Source: Platerodrilus igneus (Eukaryota; Arthropoda; Insecta; Coleoptera; Lycidae). From it: 64,000 nucleotides of DNA. Made by a program: the position numbers and the translations under genes. Below the pieces are notes generated by a model that had not been told where the DNA came from, did no database searches, and was given only the letters and a program-made list of their open reading frames with translations. Where the stretch lies: the NCBI GenBank assembly GCA_036346225.1, contig JARFIW010001469.1, positions 8,402,001-8,466,000 on the forward strand, written 5' to 3'. Positions 11,942-23,549 of this stretch are shown in pieces (position 1 is the first letter of the stretch; the number at the start of each line of letters is the position of its first letter).

Positions 11942-12970
11942 GTACTCTACCTGAACTAAAGGTCGCAATGAATTTTGTTCTATTTGCATCAAATAATGTA
12001 ACTTCAAGTTTTATGGAAGGCTATTCTTCTTTAATCAAACTAAAACGTGTCATCGCATATTGTTTACGTTTCTCCTTTAATGCTTCCCAGAGAGATCCTC
12101 AAAACAGGCTAGCCGGGGAGTTATCGAGAGGGGAGTTAGAATCCTCCATTAAACAGTTAGTCAAAATGGTACAAAAAGAACTTTACATAGATGAAATAAA
12201 ATCTTTAAACAAGTTTAAGATTGTTCCTAAAGATAGCAAAATCCTAAAATTAAATCCTTTTCTAGATAACGAAGGTTTATTAAGGGTAGGTGCTCGGTCC
12301 GAATTAAAAGCAATCACTAATTTTTTCTCTAAAAATGAATCGGAAATTTACCGTACCTTGGCCTCCGAAGGCATCAACTGGCAGTTTATCCCTGCTTATG
12401 CACCTCACTTTGGGGGGACTTTGGGAGGCGGGAGTTAAGTCGACCAAGACTCACCTAAAGCGAATCATTGGTAATCAATCTTTTACGTTTGAACAGTATG
12501 CTATATTGCTGTCGCAGATCGAGAGTATCCTTAACTCACGTCCTCTGACTCCGCTCTCATCTGACTCCAGCGATCTAGAAGCACTAACACAGGCGTATTT
12601 TTTAATTGGTCGAAAACACACTGCAATCATAGATTACGACTTAGACCAACTTCCTGTAAATCGTTTATCCCACTTTCAACACGTTCAACAGGTCTACCAG
12701 CGATTTTGGTCACGATGGTCGAAAGAATATATCGGCGAATTACAAGTGCGAGTAAAATGGCGCCATCAAGCCAATAAACTTCAGATTGATGATCTTGTGT
12801 TAATCAAAGACGATCACCTTCCACCACTAAAATGGCAACTTGGCCGCGTTCTCCACTTAATACCCGGCAAGGACAAGATAATCAGAGTAGCAAACCTCCG
12901 TACTGTAAACGGGGATATTACAAGGGCACTGGTTAAAATTTGCCCGTTGCCTAAAGAATCTTCTTCCTAG
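11790..12970 (+). pseudogene. BEL-1 integrase remnant lacking its catalytic core
   Basis: After the RNase H end (LLWWNGPSWLQQPEDQW) comes the usual spacer up to DNEGLLRVGARS. The sequence then jumps to TLASEGINWQFIPAYAPHF. In BEL-2 here, the matching interval holds the HHCC zinc-binding region and the first two catalytic aspartates (about 170-190 residues). All of that is missing. A one-base gain in a G run near 12,412 shifts the frame. The rest, with GLWEAGVKS (third catalytic position) and the C-terminal domain VKWRHQANKLQIDDLVLIKD, is open to 12,970. This product could not integrate DNA. Confidence 0.85.
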
Positions 12971-13010
12971 GCATAGTTATGGTTTTGAAAGGCTTGTCCT
13001 GGGGGTTTTA

Positions 13011-13494
13011 TGTTAAGATTATTTTGGATTAATATCAAGATATACATCTATAACTAAAAGCTTGGGTTTTACACTTCACAATCTAATCTCCAACCAGGGA
13101 TATTCATCCTCTAATAAGCAGGTGCGTTGCGGTTGTGTCAAGGTTAACCGCTTTCTAGCTAAGGACGCAGCATGCAAGTGTAAAAATGTGTGGGGTTGCT
13201 AGAACAGTAACACCAGTAGTAGTCGAGTAGATTTACGCGTTACAACACGAACTAATGTTAGCGTAAGATGAAATGTTATTCAGTTAATTAATTTACAATA
13301 TTACTTTACTTATTAAAATACATGTTTGAAGTAAACGTTCAGTCGCTATGTAATTATGTTTTATTCCTTTAACTAAGTGAGCCACAACAGGTCAACGTTT
13401 CTAAAATATAACGGTTGATTTCTATACAGTCATGATTTGGTTTACATTCTACAGTATAAACAAAAATAATTAATTGTAGGACAGTGCTATAACA
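13011..13494 (+). repeat. BEL-1 3' LTR
   Basis: 484 bp, nearly identical to the 5' LTR. It is preceded by CTGGGGGTTTTA, a G-rich but imperfect polypurine tract. The flank ATATT completes the 5-bp target duplication. Confidence 0.95.
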
Positions 13495-13499
13495 ATATT

Positions 13500-14429
13500 C
13501 AAAAAAAAATAGAATTGATTTTTGAAAATCCATAAATTTCTTTTTACATAATGAGACCTTAATGTTTGGTATTATTTTAAAAGAAAATCCTTATTACCCA
13601 ATTGACAGATCTGTTAAATTGGTTTACATATGTTTCAACTGAGTTTAGCTTGTATTCATTAAAAAAAATCTAAATCACATGTAAATAATTTAAATCAATA
13701 AAATTTTCAATTTGTCATGGTACAGAAATGACACAGCAACCCTACTAAATATCGGACATACTATAATTAAACATTTTTAAATGGAAAGTGAACTTTGCAA
13801 CCTTTTGTTTTTGTACACATGTATACCTCACGTATTTTGTAGAACAAATTTAGATTACTTTTTAAAGAGCCAGTTGTTTTTTGTTTCTATCGATTTAACA
13901 CAATTTAAGAAAGTAACCCTGATATCTGATTGTTAGAATATTATTACTTCTACGATCTTTTATGTTTGCACATAAATGCAAAATTAAGCCGTTCATAAAA
14001 TTTTGTATCATTAACTTAATCCTCTCCTAAAATTTGATATCATTTAACGACTCTATGAACATTTTCAAAAGTCCAGAAGACGTAATAACAAAGCTTGCAC
14101 CATAACTAACCTCAAAAAAGTCAAACACTTATCAGGAATTGGCTTTTATGTCAACGAGGGTTTAAATACCTGGACTTTGCATATGTAAGGAAACTGTTGC
14201 TTCTAAACGGATTCCGATCCACAAGCTTAGGGCTTCTTCTGCGTAGCAAATCCTCGGTGACGGGAATCCCACGATAAACGACTAACATCTTTTCATCACG
14301 CTTTTCTAAAAAAAAGCTCTACGAACGGCCTCAAATTTTTTCATAACAAAAATGTCTTCCAATTATAATTTCACCGAAGCGCCAAGAAAATTAAAGGTGC
14401 TTTTTAGCATAAGAATTACCTACTAATTC
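13500..14429. other. AT-rich flank, no gene seen
   Basis: No coding, RNA or repeat signal recognised. GC content rises toward the island at 14.43 kb. Confidence 0.5.
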
Positions 14430-14740
14430 TAATCTCACCGTTAATGGAGGTCGAGGACAGGTAACCACGTTGTCACCACTTACAGTGTTCTGGTCGCCTG
14501 GCCGGAACCCGGGGAAACTTGCATCTCGGGCCTCTCCAAAACAACCGCGAATTTTCTCCTCATCTTGATTGCGATTCGAAAGCACCAGCGGACACGTAAA
14601 CGTGTCGTCATCCTCTCACCTACTCGCTTCGCTAACGCTGTCAAAGCAAGATGGCTGAGTTCTCTCTTAATACTTTCCACGTCGCGAACAGCTGATCTGC
14701 TCTACGCGTCACCTCGCGACACTCCGCAAACGCTATATTA
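14430..14740 (-). other. GC-richer island with possible minus-strand exon
   Basis: About 310 bp is clearly richer in G, C and CpG than the AT-rich surroundings. On the minus strand a frame of about 73 codons, rich in Arg, Ala and Val, is open from about 14,700 to the sequence ACACTGTAAGTGG near 14,485. Its apparent stop is the TAA inside a consensus GTAAGT splice donor. That is what a first coding exon or a CpG-rich promoter and 5' exon would look like. I recognise no protein family, no partner exon was found, and chance is possible. Confidence 0.3.
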
Positions 14741-15324
14741 ACTTAATTTTAAAAGTGGATGCAATCCGCCTACGAATTAGGCAACACACGTGACTTGTTC
14801 ATAACGTAATAAAAGCGTTTTCAAAGTATTTGTTACTATTAAATGTTTTCTTGTGATGAATCTTAAGCTAATTAAATGATAATAATGTTCTGTTCTATTA
14901 TGAAATTGTTTCTTCTTATATTATCATGCGAAATAAAGATGATCAGATACTACAGAACTGTAACAAATAGAAGTGGCTACTAAAGTAAGTACCACAGAAT
15001 ATATATTTGTTATAGCTTATGTAGCCATTTCGAATAGACCTGCACCTTGACGAAGTTCTAAATTAATAGAACAGGTGAAATGCCTTGCGTGTTCTAATGA
15101 GCTAAAGAGCCAAACTACAGGTCCAACCAACGTAGTAGGGTCGTTAGTGAGGAACCAGACTAAGACAGGTCCCCGAAAGAGGGCAGCGGCTCTTTCGGTA
15201 CTTAGATTGGCAGAGACCATAGGGGTCGGTATGGCAGTCTAAGACACATTACCGCGATGTGGAAGGCAACGGGAAACCACCACATTATCTCCCAAGTACA
15301 CAGCGTACTTAAATTGTAATAAAC

Positions 15325-16398
15325 ATGAAGGCATTCTCTGGGGTAAAAAATTCCGGAGTTAAAATAGTCTTCCATTCGGATCTCCGGGAGGGGACTACTT
15401 CGGAGGATGCGATCGGAAAGAGAGTCGGAAACATTCTGCGAGTCGGAGCGTGGAATGTTAGAAGTATGAAGCAAGCAGGTAAGCTAGAGAACCTAAAAAT
15501 CGAAATTAGTAGGTTATCACTAGACATAGTAGGGATTAGCGAAGTTCGGTGGCCAGAGGCGGGGGATTTTTGGAGTGGAGACTTCAGGGTAATTCATACA
15601 GGAGCAGAGGAAGGAAATTTGGGTGTGGGGATAGTTATGCGGAAAAGGATAGGATACTGCGTAGAAAATTACTTACAAAAGAACGAAAGAGTACTCATGG
15701 TTAGATTAGAATCTAAACCGGTAAACACAGTAATAATACAAGTATACATGCCCACTTCTAGCTACAGTGACGAAGAGGTAGAAGCCATCTACAAAGATAT
15801 CGAAGACATATTAAGATACGTAAAAGGACATGAAAATTTAATAATTACGGGGGATTTTAATGCAGTGGTAGGTGAGGGTAGGGAAGGAGCGGTAGTGGGT
15901 TTATTTGGTTTAGGCACGAGAAACGACAGGGGAAATAGACTGGTAGAATTTTGTGACAAGAACAATTTAATTATCACAAACACATTATTTCAACATCATG
16001 CTAGAAGACGATATACGTGGAAGATGCCAGGAGATATAGGAAGATATCGAATAGATTACATTCTTGTTAGACAACGGTTTAGGAACCAAGTAAAAGACTG
16101 TAGAAGCTACCCAGATGCAGATATAGATACTGACCACAACATCGTAATTAAGAAGGCCGCACTTAAATTTAAGAATATGAAAAAAAGGAGCGGAAAAAGG
16201 CACTTGGACTTAGACAAACTAAAAGATAAAGATATTCAAGAAAGATTCGAAAAAAAGTCAAATGAATTGCTCAAAGATATCGGGAAAATATCTGATACTA
16301 AGGAAGTAGAAACAGAATGGAATAACATTAAATCTAGCCTAGACATTGCGGCCAGAGATATTCTGGGTTATACACAAAAAGAATTTAAGAAACCATGA
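15325..16398 (+). pseudogene. LINE AP endonuclease domain
   Basis: 357 codons from an ATG. Endonuclease motifs appear in order: GAWNVRSM (N44), GISEVRW (E73), ITGDFNAVVGEG (D177, N179), RYRIDYILVRQR (D244) and DTDHNIVI (D270, H271). All expected catalytic positions of an APE-type nuclease are present. It would nick target DNA to prime reverse transcription. The frame ends at a TGA (16,396-16,398) in PWITKDILN context, where tryptophan is expected, and the same frame continues directly after it. So this is a nonsense mutation inside the polyprotein, not the natural end. The closest relatives are the proteins often mislabelled craniofacial development protein 2-like. Confidence 0.88.
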
Positions 16399-16862
16399 AT
16401 AACAAAGGATATCCTGAATTCAATGGAAGAAAGAAGAAAATACAAAAATAAATCAGACGAAACAGGAAAACAGAGATACAAAGCCATAAAATGGGAAATT
16501 ATTCGAAAATGCAGGAAAGCTAAAGAACAGTGGATTGATGAAAAGTGGAAAGAGGTACAAACGAAGATGGAAATAGGAAAGACAGACGAAGCATACAAAT
16601 TAATTAGAATGAATTTTAGGGATATAAAACCGTACAGCAAAAATATAAGGGACGCACAACGAAACGTCATTATAGAAAACGTAGAGAAAGTGGGTAGATG
16701 GCAAGAATATATAGGGTATTTATATGCAGGAGAGGAACTAACTGCATTAGAACAGGAATCAGACATTGAAAATGAGGACTTGGGATATCCTATACTTAGA
16801 GATGAGTTTGAATTAGCATTAAAGAGTTCTGAAAAATGGTGAGGCGCTAGGTACAGATAAAG
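16399..16862 (+). pseudogene. LINE linker between endonuclease and RT, frameshifted
   Basis: The frame continues from the endonuclease after the TGA, with ITKDILNSMEERRKYKNKS and a long Lys/Glu-rich helical region. It runs to about 16,830, where GYPILRDEFELALKS leads to the expected motif before RT. The minus-strand LINE copy reads LKNDKAPGIDKVQAETL at this point. Here the same stretch is split across frames, giving a TGA at 16,840-16,842 before the RT frame opens at 16,863. Two small indels within about 50 bases explain it. Confidence 0.8.
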
Positions 16863-17948
16863 GTGCAAGCAGAAACTCTAAAAGCCGCTGGACAAGCAGT
16901 AACAGAACGTCTCTTCCAACTTGTAAGTTATATGTATGAGACAGGCGAGATACCCAAAGATTTCAAACGTAGCATCATAGTAACTATACCAAAAAAGAAA
17001 GGCGCGGATAGATGTGAAAATTTTCGAACAATAAGTTTGACAGCACACCTGTCAAAAATATTGACTAGAATTGTGCAAAGACGAATGGAAAAACGGGCGG
17101 AAGAAATACTAGGAGAAGACCAATTTGGGTTTAGGCGGAACAGGGGAACACGGGAGGCTATTTTAGCTCTGAGAGTGATAATGGAGGAAACAATAGAAAA
17201 AGGGGAAAGCGTGTATATAGGGTTTGTAGATTTGGAAAAAGCTTTCGACAATGTAAAATGGAAAAAAATGTTTGAAATACTAAAAAAGATTGGAATGAGT
17301 TATAGGGATAAACGAATAGTACATAGCTTATACAAAGAGCAAACAGCAGTAATAGAATTAGAGCAGGAACGTAGAGAAGTAAACATTAGGAAAGGGGTGA
17401 GACAGGGATGTGCCCTATCCCCATTGATTTTTAACTTGTACATAGAAGAGGCAATGAATACTGTCAAATGTAGGAAGACATTTGGAATTACTATGCAGGG
17501 ACAAAAAATTGATATGCGTAGATTTGCAGATGATATAGCAGTATTAGCGTCTAGCAAAGAAGAGTTAGAATCTGCTCTTAATGAAATAGAAACGGTTCTA
17601 ACAGAGAGATACGGTATGAAAATTAACAAAACTAAAACTAAAGTTCTAGTATGCAAAGGTGGGGAAAATAAATCAAAAACAAGAATACAAGTATGTAACA
17701 CGAACTTACAAGATGTTAAGGATTTCTGCTACCTAGGAAGCCTAATAACGCAAGATGGGAAAAGCACAAAAGATATAAAACAAAGACTAGCACAAGGTCG
17801 TGCTACATTTAACAAGAAAAAGCAACTACTGTGCTCAAAGACCACAAACATAGAAACAAGGAAAAGATTGCTTAAAACATATGTATGGAGCACAGCACTG
17901 TACGAATGTGAAGCCTGGACAGTAGGAGAGCGGACAAGAAAAAGGTAG
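16863..17948 (+). pseudogene. LINE reverse transcriptase domain
   Basis: 361 open codons with all RT core blocks: PKDFKRSIIVTIPKKKGADR, EDQFGFRRNRGTREAI, FVDLEKAFD (residues 121-129), RQGCALSPLIFNLYIEEAM and the active-site FADD (221-224), followed by a thumb with FCYLGSLIT. The frame is part of the longer polyprotein; its first codon here is GTG and is not a real start. It ends at a TAG near 17,946 caused by a frameshift at RTRKR, where relatives continue KKVEAFEMWCYRRM. The domain itself is intact. The element as a whole is dead because of the breaks on either side. Confidence 0.9.
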
Positions 17949-18226
17949 AAGCCTTTGAAATGTGGTGTTACAGGCGTATGATGAAGATATCATGGACAGA
18001 CAAAGTTAAGAACGAAGAGGTACTAAAAATGGTAGGGGAAGAAAGAAATATGTGGAAAACGGTAAAAAATAGGAGAGATAGGATGATAGGCCACATACTA
18101 CGGCATGAGGGAATAGTGCGGAATATATTAGAAGCAGAGATCCGAAAAAAGAGAAGAAGAGGCAGACCTAGGTTAGACTACTGCAAACAGATAGTAAAAG
18201 ATGTAGGCTGTAGGGGTTTCAGGTAG
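17944..18226 (+). pseudogene. LINE C-terminal domain
   Basis: This continues the RT in another frame with KKVEAFEMWCYRRMMKISW, DRMIGHILRHEG, and RRGRPRLDYCKQIVKDVGC, the C-terminal signature of this LINE group. It ends at TAG 18,224-18,226, close to the usual end of the protein. A second, more decayed copy of the same segment lies at 18,855-19,250. Confidence 0.85.
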
Positions 18227-18227
18227 A

Positions 18228-18880
18228 TGTGTAGGATAGCCCAGAATAGAAATCAATGGAGGTACGCATCCAACCAATCCCAAGATGGATAAACTAATGA
18301 CGAAAAAAATAACTGTGCTTAAACATGATGATTATTATAAGTAAGTACAAGAATTGGTTGGGCAATATTCTCGAATAATGTTAAGTGTGAAAGGATTTAC
18401 TGGAAAACCATTATTTCGGCAAACGTCTAAGTGTTGGGGGATCTTGGTAGCCGCAGGTTGCTTAACCCCCTTCACTGAATCTCGGTGAAATAGGGCATAA
18501 AATTAGAAAACAATAGAAGGGTAACGAGCTGTATACACATGCTGTGTGAGAATTTCAAGGAACTATGTAGTCTAGCTCAGAATATAAATAAGTGCAGGTA
18601 CGTGTCCGACCAGTTTTGAGACGGAAAACCTAATGACGAAAAAATAAGCGCAGATAAATCAGATGATTAGTATAAACAACTAGTTGTTGGTTGCGAAATA
18701 TCTGCAACTAATGTTGACTGTGCGAAAAGATATATTGGAAAACATATTAAATCGGTAAACTGTTAAGTGTTGGGGGAACTTGGCAGCCACAGGCTGCTTA
18801 CCTCGCTTCACAACCACTGAAGGTAGGAAAAATAGGGTATATAACTGTAAAACAATAGAAGGTGACCGAACTGCATCTAA
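18228..18880 (+). repeat. Two tandem 3'-UTR units of the LINE
   Basis: A unit of about 335 bp is repeated twice. Landmarks are GTGTTGGGGG, CTTGG and GCCGCAGG or GCCACAGG at about 18,431 and 18,767. Each unit contains AACCTAATGACGAAAAA or a variant, then a diverged GATGATTA. The same paired units follow the LINE end at 60.0-60.6 kb, and one unit is present in inverted orientation near 38.9-39.2 kb. The arrangement is therefore a family trait rather than a local accident. Confidence 0.75.
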
Positions 18881-19250
18881 CAAGAAAGAACAGCACCTAT
18901 GAGGAAAGACAACAAACATAGAACAAGAAGAAAATTGTTGAAAACATATGTGTGGAGCACAGCACAGTATGCCTATGGAATACGGGCAGTCTGAAACGCA
19001 GACAGAAAAACGGTAGCAGCCTTTTGAAATACTGTGCTTCAGATGTATGAGGACGATAGCATGGACAAACAAAGATAATAACAAATAGGTTATAGAAATA
19101 GTAGGGTAACAAGGATATCTGGGGAAAAAGAGAAACAGAAGGGTGGAATACGTTCTAAAGCATTTTGGGGAATAGTATGGGATATATTACAAGCGGAGAT
19201 AGGAAAAAGATGTAGATGTAGACCTAGATCAGATAGTGATAGATGCAGAC
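18855..19250 (+). pseudogene. Second, decayed copy of the LINE C-terminal segment
   Basis: The DNA resembles 17,810-18,200 (AACAAGAAAGAACAG, AAAACATATGTGTGGAGCAC) but is full of stops and indels. It is cut after CAGAC by BEL-2 and continues at 23,992 with CAGACTGTGC. The matching segment occurs in the inverted LINE at about 38,720-38,900. Confidence 0.75.
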
Positions 19251-19692
19251 TGTTACGTCATCATCGAACATTCATTGGAATTTGTGACAATAAATACTTT
19301 GTGCGTGCATCCTACAGTTTGAGTGAAACATTTTATATACCGGCAGTAACAGTGCATAGACAGTCGTACTCGAGCCTTTACAGAAGCGAGTCGCCTTCGA
19401 ACCCTTGCAGAAGCCGGTTGTATTAGAGCTTTTGAAAGCGACACCGACATCACCCGGTCGAGCGTGTTACTGGTGGTCCGTCGAAAGCTCTTTGTGTGTG
19501 AAGTTCATTGCCCACAGCGGCACAGGACTTAAGGTATTTATACCCTTCCTTTATTAAGTAGTTTGGTGTAGTTTTAGTTATTACATAACCGCTCCACCAT
19601 TATCGTTATTGCTACAAAAGCAATTGGTCCTTCATTATAATTTGCATATCTTTATCAATTTATATATCATCTCCTTAATCCCCCCCCAATCA
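19251..19692 (+). repeat. BEL-2 5' LTR
   Basis: 442 bp matching 23,550-23,991. It ends in a C run followed by AATCA. The two differences seen are G/C in CATTCATT(G/C)GAATTT and T/A in ACCGC(T/A)CCACC. Confidence 0.95.
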
Positions 19693-19693
19693 T

Positions 19694-19711
19694 TGGTCCT
19701 AAAGTCGATCC
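19694..19711 (+). promoter_or_regulatory. Probable primer-binding site of BEL-2
   Basis: TGGTCCTAAAGTCGATCC begins one base after the 5' LTR. TGG at this position is the expected complement of a tRNA CCA end. I cannot match the rest to a specific tRNA with confidence. Confidence 0.55.
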
Positions 19712-20237
19712 GAATTCACCAGTCTATGGTATACGCATGTCCTAAATTAAATATTATTTTGCATTCTAGCGAGCTTTTTAATTAATTAAATATTTTGGCT
19801 TTAAATTTGTGTTCAAGCTCCATTTTTAGCGGGTAAAATATGTACAATATTAGCTACATACTTTCGTTAAATTAAATAAGCGATTTCGTCGTTTAGTTAC
19901 AAACAAATACTCCTTAACATCAAATGTGTCAGTTTTCAGTTTTTAAATTCATTTTAGCGGCATAAAACACAAAGCAACCTGAGAACTATAAATCGCTTTA
20001 TACTTCTTAAATAACAAAGGAAAGGGTTTGCTTTGTATTTAAAAGCCATTGCGCGCTTTAGTTTTCACATACAACCCTTTCAGTCGGTTTGCGGTAAAAT
20101 ATTGAACATCTGCAGAGGAATAAGGTTGTAAAGTTGCATCTTTCGGCAAATATGTTAAGCTGCATGTTCCTGTGGTCTTTTGAAGTAAAGGCCGACCGTA
20201 ACCGTAAATTTTAAGCTGTAAATCTCATCTTTACGGT
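19712..20237 (+). other. BEL-2 leader where gag and protease should be
   Basis: AT-rich, with no open frame resembling gag, no zinc knuckle cysteines and no protease motif. Just after it, at about 20,238-20,305, short traces such as SRFKPTLQAN resemble the region immediately upstream of RT in BEL elements. The deletion therefore removed everything between the leader and that point. Confidence 0.6.
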
Positions 20238-20305
20238 TTGTTTGACAAACCCTTGTTTTCGATGTCTCGTTTTAAGCCCACATTGCAGGCTAATACAACA
20301 ATTTC

Positions 20306-21838
20306 ATGCAGGACTTTGATGCGGGTCATATGGCATTACTCGATTCTCCGCCCGTTGGGAACGATAATTATTTTTTACCCCATCACCCTGTGTTTAAAGA
20401 GGAAGGTCATACTTCTAAAATTCGTGTGGTTTTTGACGCCTCTGCAAAGGCTAAAAACAACGTGTCACTTAATGACACTCAATTGGCTGGACCTAGTCTC
20501 CAAAACGACATTTCATCAATCTTACTGAAATTTCGTACTCATCGTTTCGTTTTTACTTGTGATGTTCGCCAAATGTATCGACAAATTTTGGTTACCGAAG
20601 AACATCGAAAGTTTCAATTAATTGTTTGGCGGTTCTCCGCAGAAGAACCCATCCAGACATATCAGCTTAATACAGTGACCTACGGTATTAAGTCATCGCC
20701 TTATTTAGCATTAAAAACTCTTCAGCAATTAGCCATTGACGAAGGCAAAAGGTTTCCGTTAGCCGCTGACGCTATACGGTCAAATCTATATATTGACGAT
20801 TTCGTCGCCGGTGGAGATTCTATACAATCGGCCCGCGAAATTAAAGATCAACTTATCCGACTTTTACATTTGGCTGGTTTTGAACTTCGAAAATGGAGTT
20901 CTAATTCAGTTTCTATTTTGGAAGGCATTCCGTCAGATTTTTGCCAATATACTTCTTTCGATTTCGATTCTGACGAATCAATAAAAATATTAGGTCTTCA
21001 ATGGTCACCTACAGAAGATATTTTCTCATTTCGGGTTAAACCATTAAACCCAATATGTACAAAGCGCAACATACTTTCACAAGTTGCCAGAATATACGAT
21101 CCATTAGGATTTTTAGCCCCACTAACACTTTTTGCAAAACGCCTAATCCAGCATCTGTGGATGTTAGGTTTGAATTGGGATGACATCCCACCAGCAGACA
21201 TTTCGTCTCAATGGCAGCAGTATCAAGAAGAGTTGCCGTTATTATCGTCATTAAAGTTACCACGTTGTTTACCCCCTTCGGATCCTTTTACTTGTCATTT
21301 GCATGGGTTTTGCGATGCTAGCGAGGTAGGGTATGCAGCGGTAGTGTATTTTCAGTTCATAAATCAAACTACTGGAGAAATAACTGTACAATTTGTAACC
21401 GCTAAAACGAAAGTAGCTCCAATTAAGCGCATTTCAATTCCACGTTTGGAATTATGTGCCGCCGTTTTATTAACCGATTTACTTTCTTTTACCATTCGTT
21501 CTTATCAAGGCTTGATTGACATTTCCGATGTTTCAGCGTGGAGTGATTCTACGGTCGCTCTCACTTGGATACGTTCTCCACCTTTTCGTTGGAAAACTTT
21601 TGTGGCAAACCGTGTTAGCCACATTCAAGAAATCATTGCACCTAGCCGATGGTTTTATATTAAATCTTCGCATAATCCGGCTGATCCTGCATCTCGGGGA
21701 TTAATGCCAAGCGCGGTTATTTCATGTTCGCTATGGTGGGCGGGGCCTGAATGGCTTCACTACCCTAGTGACTCGTGGCCGCCTCAACCAACATTGTCAA
21801 CCTCAATTGCTGAGGTAACTACGGAAAGAAGATCCTAA
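20306..21838 (+). pseudogene. pol: BEL-2 reverse transcriptase and RNase H
   Basis: 510 codons. The RT core has NDNYFLPHHPVF, KIRVVFDASAKAKNNVSLND, FTCDVRQMYRQI (D86), QLNTVTYGIKSSPYLA and the catalytic YIDD at residues 162-165. RNase H follows with LHGFCDASEVGYAA, IPRLELCAAVLL, WSDSTVALTWI and SHNPADPASRG. These are all the conserved acidic positions of the fused RT and RNase H. The M at 20,306 is probably internal: homology extends a few codons upstream, then meets a TAA. The frame ends at TAA 21,836-21,838 through a one-base change near 21,825. The following frame resumes at once with KILTFVAQTDPNVIDILLS, which belongs to the same polyprotein. Confidence 0.9.
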
Positions 21839-23310
21839 CATTTGTCGCTCAAACAGATCCAAACGTCATTGACATTTTACTAAGTCGCTTTTCATCGTTA
21901 TATAAAATCCAAGGCATCGTGGCTTACATTTATAGATTTTCTAAACCCATGGCTCAACGTCATACGGGTCCCTTAACAGACATTGAATTACACAATGCTC
22001 TCATGATTATCGTCCGGCATGTACAAAATGTTACATTTTTAAAGGAAATAGCTTCGATTAAGGCAAACCGTAAATTACCTAAAGGCTTGCGAAAACTTTC
22101 TCCATTTGTTGATCCACAAAACATCTTAAGAGTAGGTGGGCGCTTGACACATTCTTCGCTTTCCTATTTCGAAAAGTTTCCTGCGTTATTGCCTCAGAGG
22201 CACCGATTAACCGAACTTATCATTCGGTCAACTCATGAAAGGTATTACCATCCCGGTGTTAATACCACAGCGTATCTTATCCAACAGAATTTCTGGATCC
22301 TTTCTATTAAAAATTCAATCCGACATTATTTATCATCATGTCATAGATGTTTTCGTACCAAACCGGTCCTGGTAAGTCCTCCTATGGGAGACCTACCGGC
22401 AGCACGTATTACCCAAATCAAACCGTTCAGTATTGTTGGTGTTGATTTTGCTGGCCCTCTTTTAATAAAGGCTAACCGCCTACGAGGCTCTAAATCTCTT
22501 AAGGCCTATATTTGTATTTTTGTTTGTTTTGCCACTAAGGCCGCACATATTGAACTTGTTTCGGATTTGTCGGCAGACGCGTTTCTTGCTGCTTTGCGAC
22601 GATTTATAGCACGGCGAGGACGCTGTTCTCAAATATTTAGTGATTGCGGTACTAATTTTGTAGGTGCCTATCGTCAGCTTACGAGTTATCTGCATAGTGC
22701 AGTAACTTCAGAAAGGATAAAGTGGTCGTTTAATCCACCTAGCGCCCCTCACTTCGGTGGCTTGTGGGAAAGCGGTGTTAAGTCGGTAAAGACACACCTA
22801 GCTCGCGTAATCGGCGAACAAAAACTTACGTTTGAGGAACTTTACACAGTTCTTACGCAAATTGAATCTGTTCTAAATTCAAGGCCACTCTGCGCTTTGA
22901 GTTCGGATCCAAATGACTTGCGTTGCTTAACACCAGGTCATTTCTTAACTATGGAGCCTCTTTCTGCACCACCAGATGAGGACCATTCAACCAACGTTTT
23001 ACCATTAAAGAGCAGGTGGAAACTCCTGCAAAAACTCCACCAAGATTTTTGGGCTCGCTGGAGCCATGAGTACTTACATACTCTGAACCAGAAAGTTAAA
23101 TGGCACTCTAAGGTAGGTGTCCGACAAGTGGAAAAGGACACTATTGTCCTCATCAAGGACGACCAGCTTTCTCCACTTCAATGGAAGTTTGGTCGTATTA
23201 TTAATACTTTTCCCGGTGGGGACGGTATTATACGTGTCGCTGAAGTCACAATGGCACATGGCACACTAAAACGACCTTTGGTCAAACTAGCGCCGCTACC
23301 GGTATTTTAA
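21826..23310 (+). pseudogene. BEL-2 integrase, catalytic triad complete
   Basis: The open frame begins within the shifted sequence at about 21,826; the first M is at 21,919 (463 codons from there). Counting from that M, the zinc-binding HHCC is H106, H111, C141, C144. The catalytic triad is D176 (GVDFAGP), D242 (FSDCGTNF) and E284 (GGLWESGVKS). The C-terminal part has FWARWSHEYLHTLNQKVKW and KDTIVLIKDDQLSPLQWKFG. All expected residues for DNA insertion are present. It is cut off from RT only by the frameshift near 21,825. The frame ends ten bases before an AT-rich tail leading to the 3' LTR. Confidence 0.92.
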
Positions 23311-23549
23311 TTTTATTTTATGTTTAGATGTATATACACATTCCTTACATGTATAGTAGTATATTATTTTTACATATTTGCTTATTTACATATATATTTT
23401 TATTTTTGCATAGTTGGTAATATCGCTCGCTGTAGTGCACTACCCTATCTTTCGTTACCTATTTTCCTAGCAAGGTCAAATCCCATGTGATTTCCTTCAC
23501 CCAACCTACTTCCCTCCTTTTCAAAATTCTATGAATTTGGTGGGCGGTA

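Larger units (their letters stand above)
7328..13494 (+). mobile_element. BEL/Pao LTR retrotransposon, young but defective (BEL-1)
   Basis: A 6.17-kb element has two 484-bp LTRs that start TGTTAAG and end ATAACA, and they differ at only two positions that I can find. A 5-bp target duplication, ATATT, lies at 7,323-7,327 and 13,495-13,499, which fits BEL/Pao. The order is LTR, primer-binding site, gag with zinc knuckles, DSG protease, reverse transcriptase, RNase H, integrase remnant, LTR; this is BEL/Pao order with no envelope gene. The polyprotein is interrupted by several stops and frameshifts, and the integrase core is deleted. Near-identical LTRs next to a decayed interior suggest recent movement in trans. 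Base-level errors in the sequence could explain some of the frameshifts but not the deletions. Confidence 0.93.
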
